Source: Alcanivorax sp.
Lineage (GTDB): Bacteria; Pseudomonadota; Gammaproteobacteria; Pseudomonadales; Alcanivoracaceae
Length of the DNA stretch: 64,000 nucleotides
Assembly: GCF_002726155.1 (NCBI RefSeq)
Contig: NZ_PBSH01000008.1
Location: forward strand, 48,988 to 112,987
Reading direction: 5' to 3'
The notes beneath the pieces were generated by a model, which had not been told where the DNA came from, ran no database searches, and saw only the letters and a list, made by a program, of their open reading frames with translations. The translations under genes were made by a program, and so were the position numbers. Of this stretch, positions 42,946 to 50,356 are shown in pieces. Every line of letters starts with the position of its first letter. Position 1 is the stretch's first letter.

Positions 42946-44556
42946 TCAGGCTTTCAGTTTGTCGGCCAGAGCCGAGGCATTGCGTGCACTGAGCCCGTAG
43001 ATGGACAGCTGCGGGTTGGCGCCGATGCTGGTGGGGAACACGGAGCCGTCGATGATGTAGAGGCCGTTCAGGTGTTTGTAGCTACTGTCGCTGTTAACGG
43101 TACAGCGACTCTCATCGGCGCCCATGGTCAGGCCGCCCATGACGTGGGCGCTGCCCAGGCCGGTGATGGCCGGGGCATAGTCCAGCTGTGCAACACCGTC
43201 GCGGGCCGCCTTCCAGCTTTTGTAGTAGCCGGCATCAGCGTGGCTGGGGCGAACCTCTTTGGCGCCGGCGGCGAACTGCATTTCCAGCATGGTCAGGTGG
43301 GCCCGTTTGGTGCCATCCAGCAGGTACTCGTTAACCGGGTAATCCAGCAGTGGTTCGCCGTTGTCGCGCAATTCCACGGTGCCGCCCTGGTTATCATCGT
43401 GGAAGCCGTCGCGAATCATGGCGATGGAGGCGGCCAGGTTGGGCAGGCGTTCGATTTCATCCCGGGCCCGTTCGCCGAACCCGCCCATCAAGGCGCCAGA
43501 CAGGCCCGGGTGCATGGGCATCATTTCCATCTTGTAGCCCGCGGGGCCATCGACGCCGTGCTTGAAGGTGAATTCATCGGAATACATGGACTGCGGCGCG
43601 CCGTAGTACGGGGCGATTTCCTTGTCGTAGATACCGAAGGCAAAGCTGGTGGGGTGCAGGAAGGTGCGTTTGCCGACCAGGCCGTTGGGGTCGGGTGCCT
43701 CAGAGCGCATTAGCAAGGCGGGGCTCTGGATGCCGCCGCCCGCTGCGATCACGGTTTTTGCCTTGAGGGTTACGGTGGCGCCGGTGGGGACCTTGTCGTC
43801 ATTCAGCGGGCGCACCCGCACGCCGGTGACGCTATCGCCTTCGATGATCAGGGTGTCGGCCTGGGCGCTGTGGATCAACGTTGAACCATGATCCAGGGCG
43901 CCGGGAATGGTGGTGACCAGCATGGATTGTTTGGCGTTGGTGGGGCAGCCCATGCCGCAATAGCCAATGTTCCAGCAGCCGCTCACGTTGCGGGGAATCA
44001 GGGCGGAGTGCCAGCCCTTGTTGTCGCAGCCGCGTTTCATTACATCGTTGTTGGCGTTGGGGGGCATGGCCCACTTTTCTACCTTGAGGCGGGTTTCCAT
44101 CTGTTGGAACCAGGGGTCCATTTGCGCCCGACTAAGCCCCTGCACGCCGAATTCATCGTGCCAGTATTGCAGGGTTTCGTGGGGGGTGCGGAAGCAACTG
44201 GTCCAGTTGACCACAGTGGTGCCGCCCACGGTGCGACCTTGCAGCACGGTCATGCCGGCGTCTTTGGTCGCACGCAGGGCGCCTTCCTGGTACAGGTCGC
44301 GGTAGGCGGCGCCTTCATCCAGTTTGAAATCGTCGGAGCTTTTCAGTTTGCCGGCTTCCACCAGGATGACCTTGAGGCCACGCTGGCTGAGGATTTCCGC
44401 ACTGACACCGCCGCCGGCGCCGGTGCCAACGATGATCACATCGGCTTCCAGGGTACGGTTGTCGGTGATGGTGCGGCCGTCGAGCACGTCCCAGCCGTTG
44501 GCCGGGTCTTTCCACGGATCTTTCACATTGATGGTGAGGGTGGTCAAATCCTGCAT
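42946..44556 (-). CDS. GMC-family alcohol oxidoreductase
   Basis: A 536-residue FAD enzyme: dinucleotide motif VIIVGTGAGGGVSAEILSQRGL (about residues 40-62), GMC signature region (LQGRTVGGTTVVNWTSCFRTP), a Cys-rich stretch (GCWNIGYCGMGCPTNAKQS, about 199-217) and the C-terminal block GLGSAHVMGG plus the NPQLSIYGLSARNA ending, with catalytic His in the first of these. It resembles long-chain alcohol or glucose-type dehydrogenases. Its neighbours, a Tat-exported small subunit and a coniferyl-aldehyde-type dehydrogenase, suggest stepwise oxidation of an alcohol through an aldehyde to an acid; the substrate is inferred. Confidence 0.88.
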   Translation of the reverse strand: MQDLTTLTINVKDPWKDPANGWDVLDGRTITDNRTLEADVIIVGTGAGGGVSAEILSQRGLKVILVEAGKLKSSDDFKLDEGAAYRDLYQEGALRATKDAGMTVLQGRTVGGTTVVNWTSCFRTPHETLQYWHDEFGVQGLSRAQMDPWFQQMETRLKVEKWAMPPNANNDVMKRGCDNKGWHSALIPRNVSGCWNIGYCGMGCPTNAKQSMLVTTIPGALDHGSTLIHSAQADTLIIEGDSVTGVRVRPLNDDKVPTGATVTLKAKTVIAAGGGIQSPALLMRSEAPDPNGLVGKRTFLHPTSFAFGIYDKEIAPYYGAPQSMYSDEFTFKHGVDGPAGYKMEMMPMHPGLSGALMGGFGERARDEIERLPNLAASIAMIRDGFHDDNQGGTVELRDNGEPLLDYPVNEYLLDGTKRAHLTMLEMQFAAGAKEVRPSHADAGYYKSWKAARDGVAQLDYAPAITGLGSAHVMGGLTMGADESRCTVNSDSSYKHLNGLYIIDGSVFPTSIGANPQLSIYGLSARNASALADKLKA

Positions 44557-44631
44557 GGCGTTATCCTTTTTCTTGGGCTAGCAGTACACGCGATAAAGGC
44601 CGAAAGTGGGGTGGGCCGAGAGCGGCGCGTG

Positions 44632-45165
44632 TCAGGCAACGATCTTTTGGGGCGGGCCGGGATAGCCGGTAGTACGGGCGCCGGTGGGTTTGACATACCA
44701 GGCCATATAAATCGGCTGGGTCAGGCCCTTGAAGGCCATGCGGGACAGGCTCCGTTCGCTGGCAGACCAGTTCGCCAGGGTTTGCTGGAGCTCGTCGTCG
44801 CTCTGGTCGGCAAAGCTGGCCCAGCTGCCGGTGACATACCAGCGGGCGGCGCCCAGTTGCATCAAATCCAGTACCTGAAACAGCGCACCCCGAGTGCCGG
44901 GCATGCCGCCGTCGAGCAGGTCGTCGAAGGCTTTCATGCCGTCTTCGGCAGTGGCGCCCGCATCGCTGAGGGCAGAGCCGAGCACGGCGCCCACCAGCGG
45001 GGTCAGCAGGTCCACGTCTTGCTGTCGGAAGTGTTTATAGCCGGTTGCCGGGCCGTCATTGCTGGAGCAACCGGTGAGCAGGGCCAACCCGGAACCGGTG
45101 GCCAGTACTGCACTGCTGGCGGCGCTCAGTTTGAGAAAGCCGCGGCGATTGATTCCCTGATCCAT
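44632..45165 (-). CDS. Tat-exported subunit, gluconate-2-dehydrogenase subunit-3-like
   Basis: A 177-residue protein with a twin-arginine signal (RRGFLK, residues 7-12) and, at its end, a lipobox-like LALLTGC (Cys33), so it may be a Tat-exported lipoprotein. The mature part (FRQQDVDLLTPLVGAVLG, GMPGTRGALFQVLDLMQLGAARW) is helical and resembles the small subunit of membrane-bound gluconate and GMC dehydrogenases. The GMC gene follows 75 bases downstream. It could act as a Tat escort that carries the signal-less GMC subunit across the membrane. Confidence 0.78.
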   Translation of the reverse strand: MDQGINRRGFLKLSAASSAVLATGSGLALLTGCSSNDGPATGYKHFRQQDVDLLTPLVGAVLGSALSDAGATAEDGMKAFDDLLDGGMPGTRGALFQVLDLMQLGAARWYVTGSWASFADQSDDELQQTLANWSASERSLSRMAFKGLTQPIYMAWYVKPTGARTTGYPGPPQKIVA

Positions 45166-45239
45166 AGCGCACTCTTCTTATTCGTTAGTCGTTATCAACA
45201 GGCGCGCCGCTGGCGGCGCTCCTGTTGATACGGTGACTT

Positions 45240-46682
45240 CTATTTCAACAGATATTTGTAGATGAACTTGTGCATGCCGCGCCCATAGGGAGGCAGGATG
45301 TGTTTGGTGGCGTTCATCTTGCCCTTCTTGTAGATGCCTTTGGCCTGGGAGAAGGTCTGGAAGCCTTCCGGGCCGTGGTAGGCGCCCATGCCGGAGGGGC
45401 CGATGCCGCCGAAGGGAATGTCGTCCACGCCCACATGGGAAATGGTGTCGTTCAGGCACACGCCACCGGAGTGGGTGTTCTTGAGCACGTGGCTGCAGTT
45501 GTCCTGGTTCCAGTCGAAGTAATACAGCGCCAGCGGACGGGGTCGGTCGTTCACGTATTCGATGGCGTCATCCAGGTTTTTGTAGGGCACCACAATCATC
45601 AGCGGGCCGAAGATTTCGTCCTGGGCGATACGCATATCGTCGGTGACATTGAGCACCATGGTGTGCGGGATCTTCTGGCTGCCGGTGAAGTCTTCATTGG
45701 CCGGGTTGATCTCGATGACCGTGGCACCTTTCTCGCGGGCTTCCTGAACGTAGCCGGTGAGGCGGGTGTGCTGGCGCTCGTTGACGATGGCAGTGAAGTC
45801 CGGGTTGTTGAGCATGGTCGGGTAGGATTGGGTGACCTGCGCCTTCCAGGCTTCAATGAACTCGTCCACGCGGCTTTCCGGGCAGAGGATGTAGTCCGGT
45901 GCCACACAGGTTTGGCCGGAGTTCAGGCACTTGCCGAAAGCGATGCGCTCGGCTGCGTCCTTCATGGGGAAGTCCTGGCCGATGATGCAGGGGCTCTTGC
46001 CGCCCAGCTCCAGGGTCACTGGCGTCAGGTTGGCGGAGGCCGCGCGCATGATGTGCTTGCCCACGGTGGTGGAGCCGGTGAACAGCAGGTGGTCGAAGGG
46101 CAGCTCGGAGAAAGCCTGGGCCACATCCACTTCACCATTGACCACGGCCACCTGCTCCTGCGGGAAGGTATCGGCGATCAGCTTTTCCAGTAGCGCACCG
46201 GTGCGCGGGGTGGCTTCACTCATCTTGATCATCACCCGGTTGCCGGCGGCGAGAGCAGTAATCAGAGGCACCACGGCCAGCTGCACCGGGTAGTTCCACG
46301 GCACGATAATGCCCACCACGCCCAGCGGCTGGTATTCCACCCAGGTCTTGCCCGGCCAGTTCATGGCGCTGACGTGGCGCTTGGACGGCTTCATCCATTT
46401 GCGCAGTTTCTTGGTGGTGTACTTCAGCCCTTCCAGGGTAATCATGATTTCCGCGAGTTTGGTTTCGTCGGCGGAACGGGTGGTGAAGTCGTTGTTCAGG
46501 GCCTCGGTCCAGGCGTCCATATGATCGAGCAACAACGGTTTGATTCGGCTGATCAGCTCAATACGCTGTTCGGCGCTGGGGTAAGGGTGTTGGCGGTATG
46601 CCGCTTTCTGAGCAGCGAAGATGCTCTGCATGCGAGCGATGTCTGGGTTGTTGCTGTGCAGATCTTTTACTTCGGCGACCAT
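45240..46682 (-). CDS. calB: Coniferyl aldehyde dehydrogenase-type ALDH
   Basis: A 480-residue aldehyde dehydrogenase of the CalB type: PLGVVGIIVPWNYPVQLAVVPL, LFTGSTTVGKHIM (NAD), LELGGKSP with the catalytic Glu, and NSGQTCVAPDYIL with the nucleophile Cys, then FGGIGPSGMGAYHG. It oxidises aromatic or long-chain aldehydes to acids with NAD. It is the first gene of the operon on the minus strand, divergent from a TetR regulator; a perfect 18-base palindrome lies about 70 bases upstream. Substrate remains inferred. Confidence 0.9.
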   Translation of the reverse strand: MVAEVKDLHSNNPDIARMQSIFAAQKAAYRQHPYPSAEQRIELISRIKPLLLDHMDAWTEALNNDFTTRSADETKLAEIMITLEGLKYTTKKLRKWMKPSKRHVSAMNWPGKTWVEYQPLGVVGIIVPWNYPVQLAVVPLITALAAGNRVMIKMSEATPRTGALLEKLIADTFPQEQVAVVNGEVDVAQAFSELPFDHLLFTGSTTVGKHIMRAASANLTPVTLELGGKSPCIIGQDFPMKDAAERIAFGKCLNSGQTCVAPDYILCPESRVDEFIEAWKAQVTQSYPTMLNNPDFTAIVNERQHTRLTGYVQEAREKGATVIEINPANEDFTGSQKIPHTMVLNVTDDMRIAQDEIFGPLMIVVPYKNLDDAIEYVNDRPRPLALYYFDWNQDNCSHVLKNTHSGGVCLNDTISHVGVDDIPFGGIGPSGMGAYHGPEGFQTFSQAKGIYKKGKMNATKHILPPYGRGMHKFIYKYLLK

Positions 46683-46751
46683 GGTCCTCGCCTCCCGAGT
46701 TTAATAGTTAGGTATGATGGAATGGTTAAAAATTCATCTTGAGTCTGATTT

Positions 46752-46769
46752 TTAGAGTAATTACTCTAA
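46752..46769. promoter_or_regulatory. Operator-like perfect palindrome between TetR and ALDH genes
   Basis: TTAGAGTAATTACTCTAA is a perfect 18-base palindrome between the two divergent genes, 42 bases before the TetR ATG and 70 bases before the ALDH ATG. It is the best candidate binding site for the adjacent TetR protein. Confidence 0.75.
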
Positions 46770-46810
46770 GAGTCAACATCGTGTATCAGAAAGACCACAT
46801 TTGGCCCCTT

Positions 46811-47512
46811 ATGACCAGTACCAAAGACCGTATTCTGGAAACCAGCCTTGCCCTCTTCAATCGGCAGGGAGAGCGTAATGTGACGACCAATCACATTGCT
46901 GATGCCTTGGGGATCAGCCCGGGTAATCTGTATTACCACTTCCGCAACAAGGGCACGATTGTGGCCGCGCTGTTCGACCGCTATCAGCTCCAGCTTCTGG
47001 CTCTGCTGGAAGCGCCACAGGGGCCGTTAAGCTGGCAAGTGAAGGTGCATTACTTCGAGGGGTTGCTGGCGTCCATGTGGCAGTACCGGTTTTTCCACCG
47101 GGATCTGTCTCACTTTCTGCACGCGGACCCGGCACTGGCGGCCCGTTATCAGCAGTTTGTGGAAACGGTGCTGGTGCGCGGGACGGTGATTTACGAGGAG
47201 TTGCGTAGCAGCGGGATTCTGGCGCTGGACGATGAGCAGCTGCAGGGGCTGATGGTCAACACCTGGGTGATGATGTCGTCGTGGGCGGCCCTGATACATG
47301 GCCTGCGCCCGGATGCGGCGGCAGATGAAGGCCTGGATGAGCGCCTGATGCGCCATGGCGTCTATCAGATCATCTGCCTGGAGGAGCCTTTCCTGAAAGG
47401 GGAGGCCCGGGAGCATCTAACGGAAATGAAGGCGCGCTACCGGGCGGCGGACAACACCAGCGAATTGTTGCTGGGCCATGTGCCCGGGCTGGACAGAACC
47501 GGCAGCGAATAG
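46811..47512 (+). CDS. TetR-family regulator
   Basis: A 233-residue regulator: DNA-binding domain at residues 5-50 (ILETSLALFNRQGERNVTTNHIADALGISPGNLYYHFRNKGTI, here split in reading) with the HTH GISPGNLYYHF, followed by a large helical ligand domain (FHRDLSHFLHADPAL, LMVNTWVMMSSWAALIHG). ATG 46811 is chosen so that the HTH starts at the usual distance. It is divergent from the ALDH operon and probably represses it and itself through the palindrome at 46752; an alcohol, aldehyde or fatty-acyl ligand is likely. Confidence 0.88.
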   Translation: MTSTKDRILETSLALFNRQGERNVTTNHIADALGISPGNLYYHFRNKGTIVAALFDRYQLQLLALLEAPQGPLSWQVKVHYFEGLLASMWQYRFFHRDLSHFLHADPALAARYQQFVETVLVRGTVIYEELRSSGILALDDEQLQGLMVNTWVMMSSWAALIHGLRPDAAADEGLDERLMRHGVYQIICLEEPFLKGEAREHLTEMKARYRAADNTSELLLGHVPGLDRTGSE

Positions 47513-47888
47513 CTGCCCTTCCATCTGCCACTGCAAAAAACGGTTTTACCACAGAGGGCACAGAGCTCACGGAAGAAAACTTTTGTCTCTCTGGGCCCCT
47601 GCGGTGAAGACGCAGGGCCACCAGTCTTTTCCGGAAGCATTCCACTAACCCCTCTCAACGCAGGCGTTGATAAACGATGGTTGTTTGTCCCTATGGGGTG
47701 GCCTGCACGCTCCTTGTGTATGGGCTGAGTCCTATGCTCAATAATTTTTTCGTTAAGGTCAGTGTTATTGAAACATGCGTAAACAGACCGGTTTGTAACT
47801 AACTGACTTTTCTGCTTTTATCTTTCGATATGCAAATTTGCATTTGGTGATATGAAGCCGGCGCGTTCATTGGATATTCGAGCCGGCT
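47513..47888. other. Non-coding left flank of the cassette array
   Basis: No convincing gene, and no trace of an integrase that would read away from an attI site. It holds a GC hairpin (GGGCCCCTGCG / CGCAGGGCC, 47593-47619), a perfect palindrome ATGCAAATTTGCAT (47830-47843), and an eight-base inverted repeat AAGCCGGC / GCCGGCTT (47855-47889). Base composition shifts from GC-rich to AT-rich at about 47.7 kb. Confidence 0.6.
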
Positions 47889-47906
47889 TCCTAATACCTG
47901 TTAGGG
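47889..47906 (+). other. attI-like (or attC-like) core site at the left edge of the array
   Basis: The segment CCTAATACCTGTTAGGG ends in GTTAGGG, an R-box-like core (GTTRRRY form apart from the last base), and has CCTAA / TTAGG inverted halves as in class 1 attI, whose core reads CCTAA...GTTAGG. The first cassette ATG follows nine bases later. The inverted repeat upstream (47855-47889) could also make it a remnant attC. The nature is uncertain, but it marks the cassette boundary. Confidence 0.45.
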
Positions 47907-47914
47907 CATCCCCA

Positions 47915-48642
47915 ATGACTATCAGTCAGCAGATGAACAAGATTGAGCACCTGGCAGAGGCCATTGTCGGAAAATACTTGATGGCTGACCAAGAAAGGGC
48001 TCTGATGGAGCCTATTGTGTCTGATGAATCAATCATTCAGCACTGGAATAATAGTCTTGCTGCCCACGGGCTAGAAGCATTGAGGATGTCGCTCTATATG
48101 AGTGTGCTATCGGCCATGAACCCCCTCTTGTTCGATAACTACGCTAAGACAGCAAGTCTGTATAACGTGTGTAAGATGCTTGAAGATGAGCGATTAGTGG
48201 GGTTGCTGAGAGAAAACTACTGCAAACCTTTTGAAGTCAATCATTTAAATGATGTTTTGGACGAAGAAGACAAAAGACTGATCGAGGCCAGCATTCATGC
48301 CGAACATAGAGAGCGCGCTGCCGAAGATTTTGATCAAAGGTTAAAAGCCGTCCGTGAAGGCTATCACGGTTATGTGAGCGTAGTCTGGCTAAACGTGTTC
48401 AGAAAGCGAGAGATAGAATGGTCGCTCATTATCAGGTTACGTCTCTTGAGGGTGAGAGGCGTTTCTATAATCCGGCTGACTTTGGACTCAAGTGGGGCGA
48501 TGCAACTGAGATTATGGGTGAAGCCAAAACCATCATTTTCGAAATTCCCTTAATTGTCAGTGGCCGCTGGTATTGTGTTGAGGATTACATATCAGGTCAC
48601 AAGGATATCGCGGGACAATTTTGGAGTCGTGCCAGTGATTGA
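47915..48642 (+). pseudogene. HEPN (AbiU2-like) protein with frameshift
   Basis: A first frame from ATG 47915 encodes about 166 residues (LAEAIVGKYLMADQERALMEP, LEALRMSLYMSVLSAMNPLLFDNYAKTASLYNV) and then goes out of register near 48405-48412. The continuing frame gives ARDRMVAHYQVTSLEG and ends at 48642 with YISGHKDIAGQFWSRASD. The joined protein would have about 242 residues. RDRMVAH is the R-x4-6-H motif of HEPN nucleases, and the overall pattern resembles AbiU2. The shift falls just before that motif, so the product lacks its catalytic site unless the shift is a sequencing error. It is the first cassette, with a very short leader. Confidence 0.6.
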
Positions 48643-48651
48643 CAATGAATG

Positions 48652-48711
48652 CCCCAACCAATGCAGGCAAGGGACGCTCCTGACGTCGCGCCCCTGCTGC
48701 AGGCGTTAGCC
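48652..48711 (+). other. attC site after cassette 1
   Basis: R' GTTAGCC at 48705-48711; a degenerate R'' CCCCAAC at 48652-48658. The arms TGCAGGCAAGGG..CGC and CCCCTGCTGCAGGC pair imperfectly, with an unpaired base in the left arm as in functional attC sites. Confidence 0.75.
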
Positions 48712-48725
48712 CCGTGAGAGAGCAT

Positions 48726-49490
48726 ATGTTCGAGAGCCTAGAACAAGATAGTAAATTACGGGGGAAGGTGGTTCTGGCCCTTCAAAAAGCTATTGTTGAA
48801 ACTTTTGATGCCGCAGATTGGAAAGAGGTCGGATATAAGGCTGGGCAAATCGATTACATCCGAGGGCATTCTCGTTTATTGCGCAGCCTTTCTTGGGGTG
48901 ACGACGATTACGGCTCCTGTGTATTTCAGGCTATCGAGTTTCTGTTAAACGATGATGTCGAAAATTTGCAATGTTTTCTCGAAAACGAGAAAGCTGCGGA
49001 CTGGCTTTGGAGCAATCACTCGGCACTAATGCGTGAAATTGGACTAAAACCAGAGGGCTTGGCTCCAACGTTTGTGCCACCAACTCTCTCTGCCAGAGAT
49101 GTTGTTGAGAGAGCGCTTAAAGATACTGAGGCATTGCTAGCGACATCAGGCGCCACGAGCGGAGTTGATAGGGTGCATACCGCGCTACATGGCTACTTCC
49201 TTAGCCAGTGTGAAGCGGCGGGAATCACTGTGGATAAGGATGCTACGATTACCTCGCTATATAAGGCTCTTCGGAAATCCCATCCAAGTTTGAATAGTGG
49301 CGGTCACTGGTCAGCGGAAATTGACCGAATCTTAAAGTCCTTCTCTTCAGTTTTAGATACGCTGAATCAGCTGAGAAACCACGCGAGTGTGGCCCATGCA
49401 AATGAAAATCTGCTTTCGGAGGCAGATGCGGAGCTCGTATGCAATGCAAGTAGAACGATTCTGCATTACTTGGACAGCAAACTTCAGTGA
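48726..49490 (+). CDS. Abortive-infection (Abi_C) family protein
   Basis: A 254-residue protein. The N-terminal half (residues 1-120) is helical and unrecognised. The C-terminal part (about 124-254; VVERALKDTEALLATSGATSGVDRVHTALHGYFLSQC, then SSVLDTLNQLRNHASVAHANENLLSEADAELVCNASRTILHYL) is the Abi_C domain. It contains RNHASVAH (Arg217 to His224), the R-x6-H form of the HEPN RNase motif. Abi_C proteins are implicated in phage exclusion, probably by cutting RNA. ATG 48726 lies 20 bases after the cassette boundary. An upstream GTG at 48714 would add four residues. Confidence 0.82.
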   Translation: MFESLEQDSKLRGKVVLALQKAIVETFDAADWKEVGYKAGQIDYIRGHSRLLRSLSWGDDDYGSCVFQAIEFLLNDDVENLQCFLENEKAADWLWSNHSALMREIGLKPEGLAPTFVPPTLSARDVVERALKDTEALLATSGATSGVDRVHTALHGYFLSQCEAAGITVDKDATITSLYKALRKSHPSLNSGGHWSAEIDRILKSFSSVLDTLNQLRNHASVAHANENLLSEADAELVCNASRTILHYLDSKLQ

Positions 49491-49494
49491 AAAG

Positions 49495-49578
49495 GGCTAA
49501 CAATCGCAGGCACGGCTACGTCTTTTCCATTGCGGCTTCGCCTCCATTCCAAAGCCGCGCGTGCTGCGGGCGTTATGC
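49495..49578 (+). other. attC site after cassette 2
   Basis: R'' GGCTAAC (49495-49501) and R' GTTATGC (49572-49578). The arms AACAATCGCAGGCACG and CGTGCTGCGGGCGTT pair, with one extra G in the left arm. It is the clearest attC in the window. Confidence 0.88.
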
Positions 49579-49602
49579 CTACAACTAAACGAGATATAAA
49601 TA

Positions 49603-50142
49603 ATGTCAGATAGCACATCAGCGCTTGCCATTGCGGTCCCGGGAGTCGTTGCGCTAGCGAGTTTATTGGTTCAAGCCTATAACATAAGGCAGCAACGCAA
49701 TACGGAACTAGCGAAAATTTTTTACGAAGATCGGATCGCAGCTTTGAGTTCTTTAACAAGAAGTGTATCTGAAATTCTTAAGAGTGCTGAATCTGCGATA
49801 AAATATCGGGATACATTAAAACTGCCTTTTGATCAGCTATGGCATAATTCGAACGGAAAAGTTCCTGCGGAAATTCACCAGGGTTTCCAGGCTGCTATTT
49901 ACGGTGCCACTGTAATGGGATCCAAAAAATTTAAAGATGAAGTTGACAACAATTTGATATTTTATCCTGATCAAATACAGAAGCAAATATCGAAATTTGC
50001 TTCTGAGTATTTTGATAAAATACCAGATCCTTTGCACCCTGAATCTATAGACAGATTTCTTGAGAGTAGTATTCCCGTAATCCGAAAATACAGAGACTCT
50101 ATAGTTAACGAGTCGCAGAAAATAATGCAATTAAAGGTATAG
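49603..50142 (+). CDS. Unknown cassette protein with one membrane segment
   Basis: A 179-residue protein that I do not recognise. Residues 7-25 (ALAIAVPGVVALASLLVQA) form one hydrophobic segment with a short N-terminus; the rest is cytoplasmic or periplasmic, helical and charged (IRQQRNTELAKIFYEDRIAALSSLTRSVSEIL, SIPVIRKYRDSIVNES). It is AT-rich, in line with the cassette block. There is no enzyme motif. Given its place between Abi_C and SIR2 cassettes, a membrane-acting defence or toxin protein is possible but not shown. Its stop codon overlaps the next attC site. Confidence 0.72.
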   Translation: MSDSTSALAIAVPGVVALASLLVQAYNIRQQRNTELAKIFYEDRIAALSSLTRSVSEILKSAESAIKYRDTLKLPFDQLWHNSNGKVPAEIHQGFQAAIYGATVMGSKKFKDEVDNNLIFYPDQIQKQISKFASEYFDKIPDPLHPESIDRFLESSIPVIRKYRDSIVNESQKIMQLKV

Positions 50143-50199
50143 CAAAGCGCTGTTTTTGACTCGCGGCTACGCCGCTCGCCAAAAAGCTTGGCGTTATGT
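50137..50199 (+). other. attC site after cassette 3
   Basis: R' GTTATGT (50193-50199) with GCTTGGC before it; R'' GTATAGC (50137-50143) with one change from RYYYAAC. The middle folds as TTTTTGACTCGCGGC / GCCGCTCGCCAAAAA. Confidence 0.8.
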
Positions 50200-50204
50200 T
50201 TCGT

Positions 50205-50283
50205 AGCGACCTTTGGGGTCAGAGCGACCTTTGGGGTCAGGTCTTTCATCGTGCATTCGAGTGCACGATGAAAGACCTGACCC
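50205..50283. repeat. Tandem 18-mer and 22-bp perfect hairpin before the SIR2 gene
   Basis: AGCGACCTTTGGGGTCAG occurs twice in tandem (50205-50222 and 50223-50240). The second copy runs into a perfect 22-base inverted repeat (50234-50255 and 50262-50283; GGGTCAGGTCTTTCATC arm) with a six-base loop. It sits in the leader of cassette 4, 73 bases before its ATG. No T-run follows, so it is not a standard terminator. The GGGGTCAGG.CT block also occurs at the right edge of the array. Confidence 0.85.
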
Positions 50284-50356
50284 TCAATGTTCTTTTGGCA
50301 ACTGAAGAAAAGCGTTAAACGTTCTTTGAATGATTAGGCTATGAACGAGAACAAAT

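Noticed and set aside
47513..47900. Integron integrase remnant
   Set aside because: No frame with tyrosine-recombinase motifs on either strand; the segment is non-coding.
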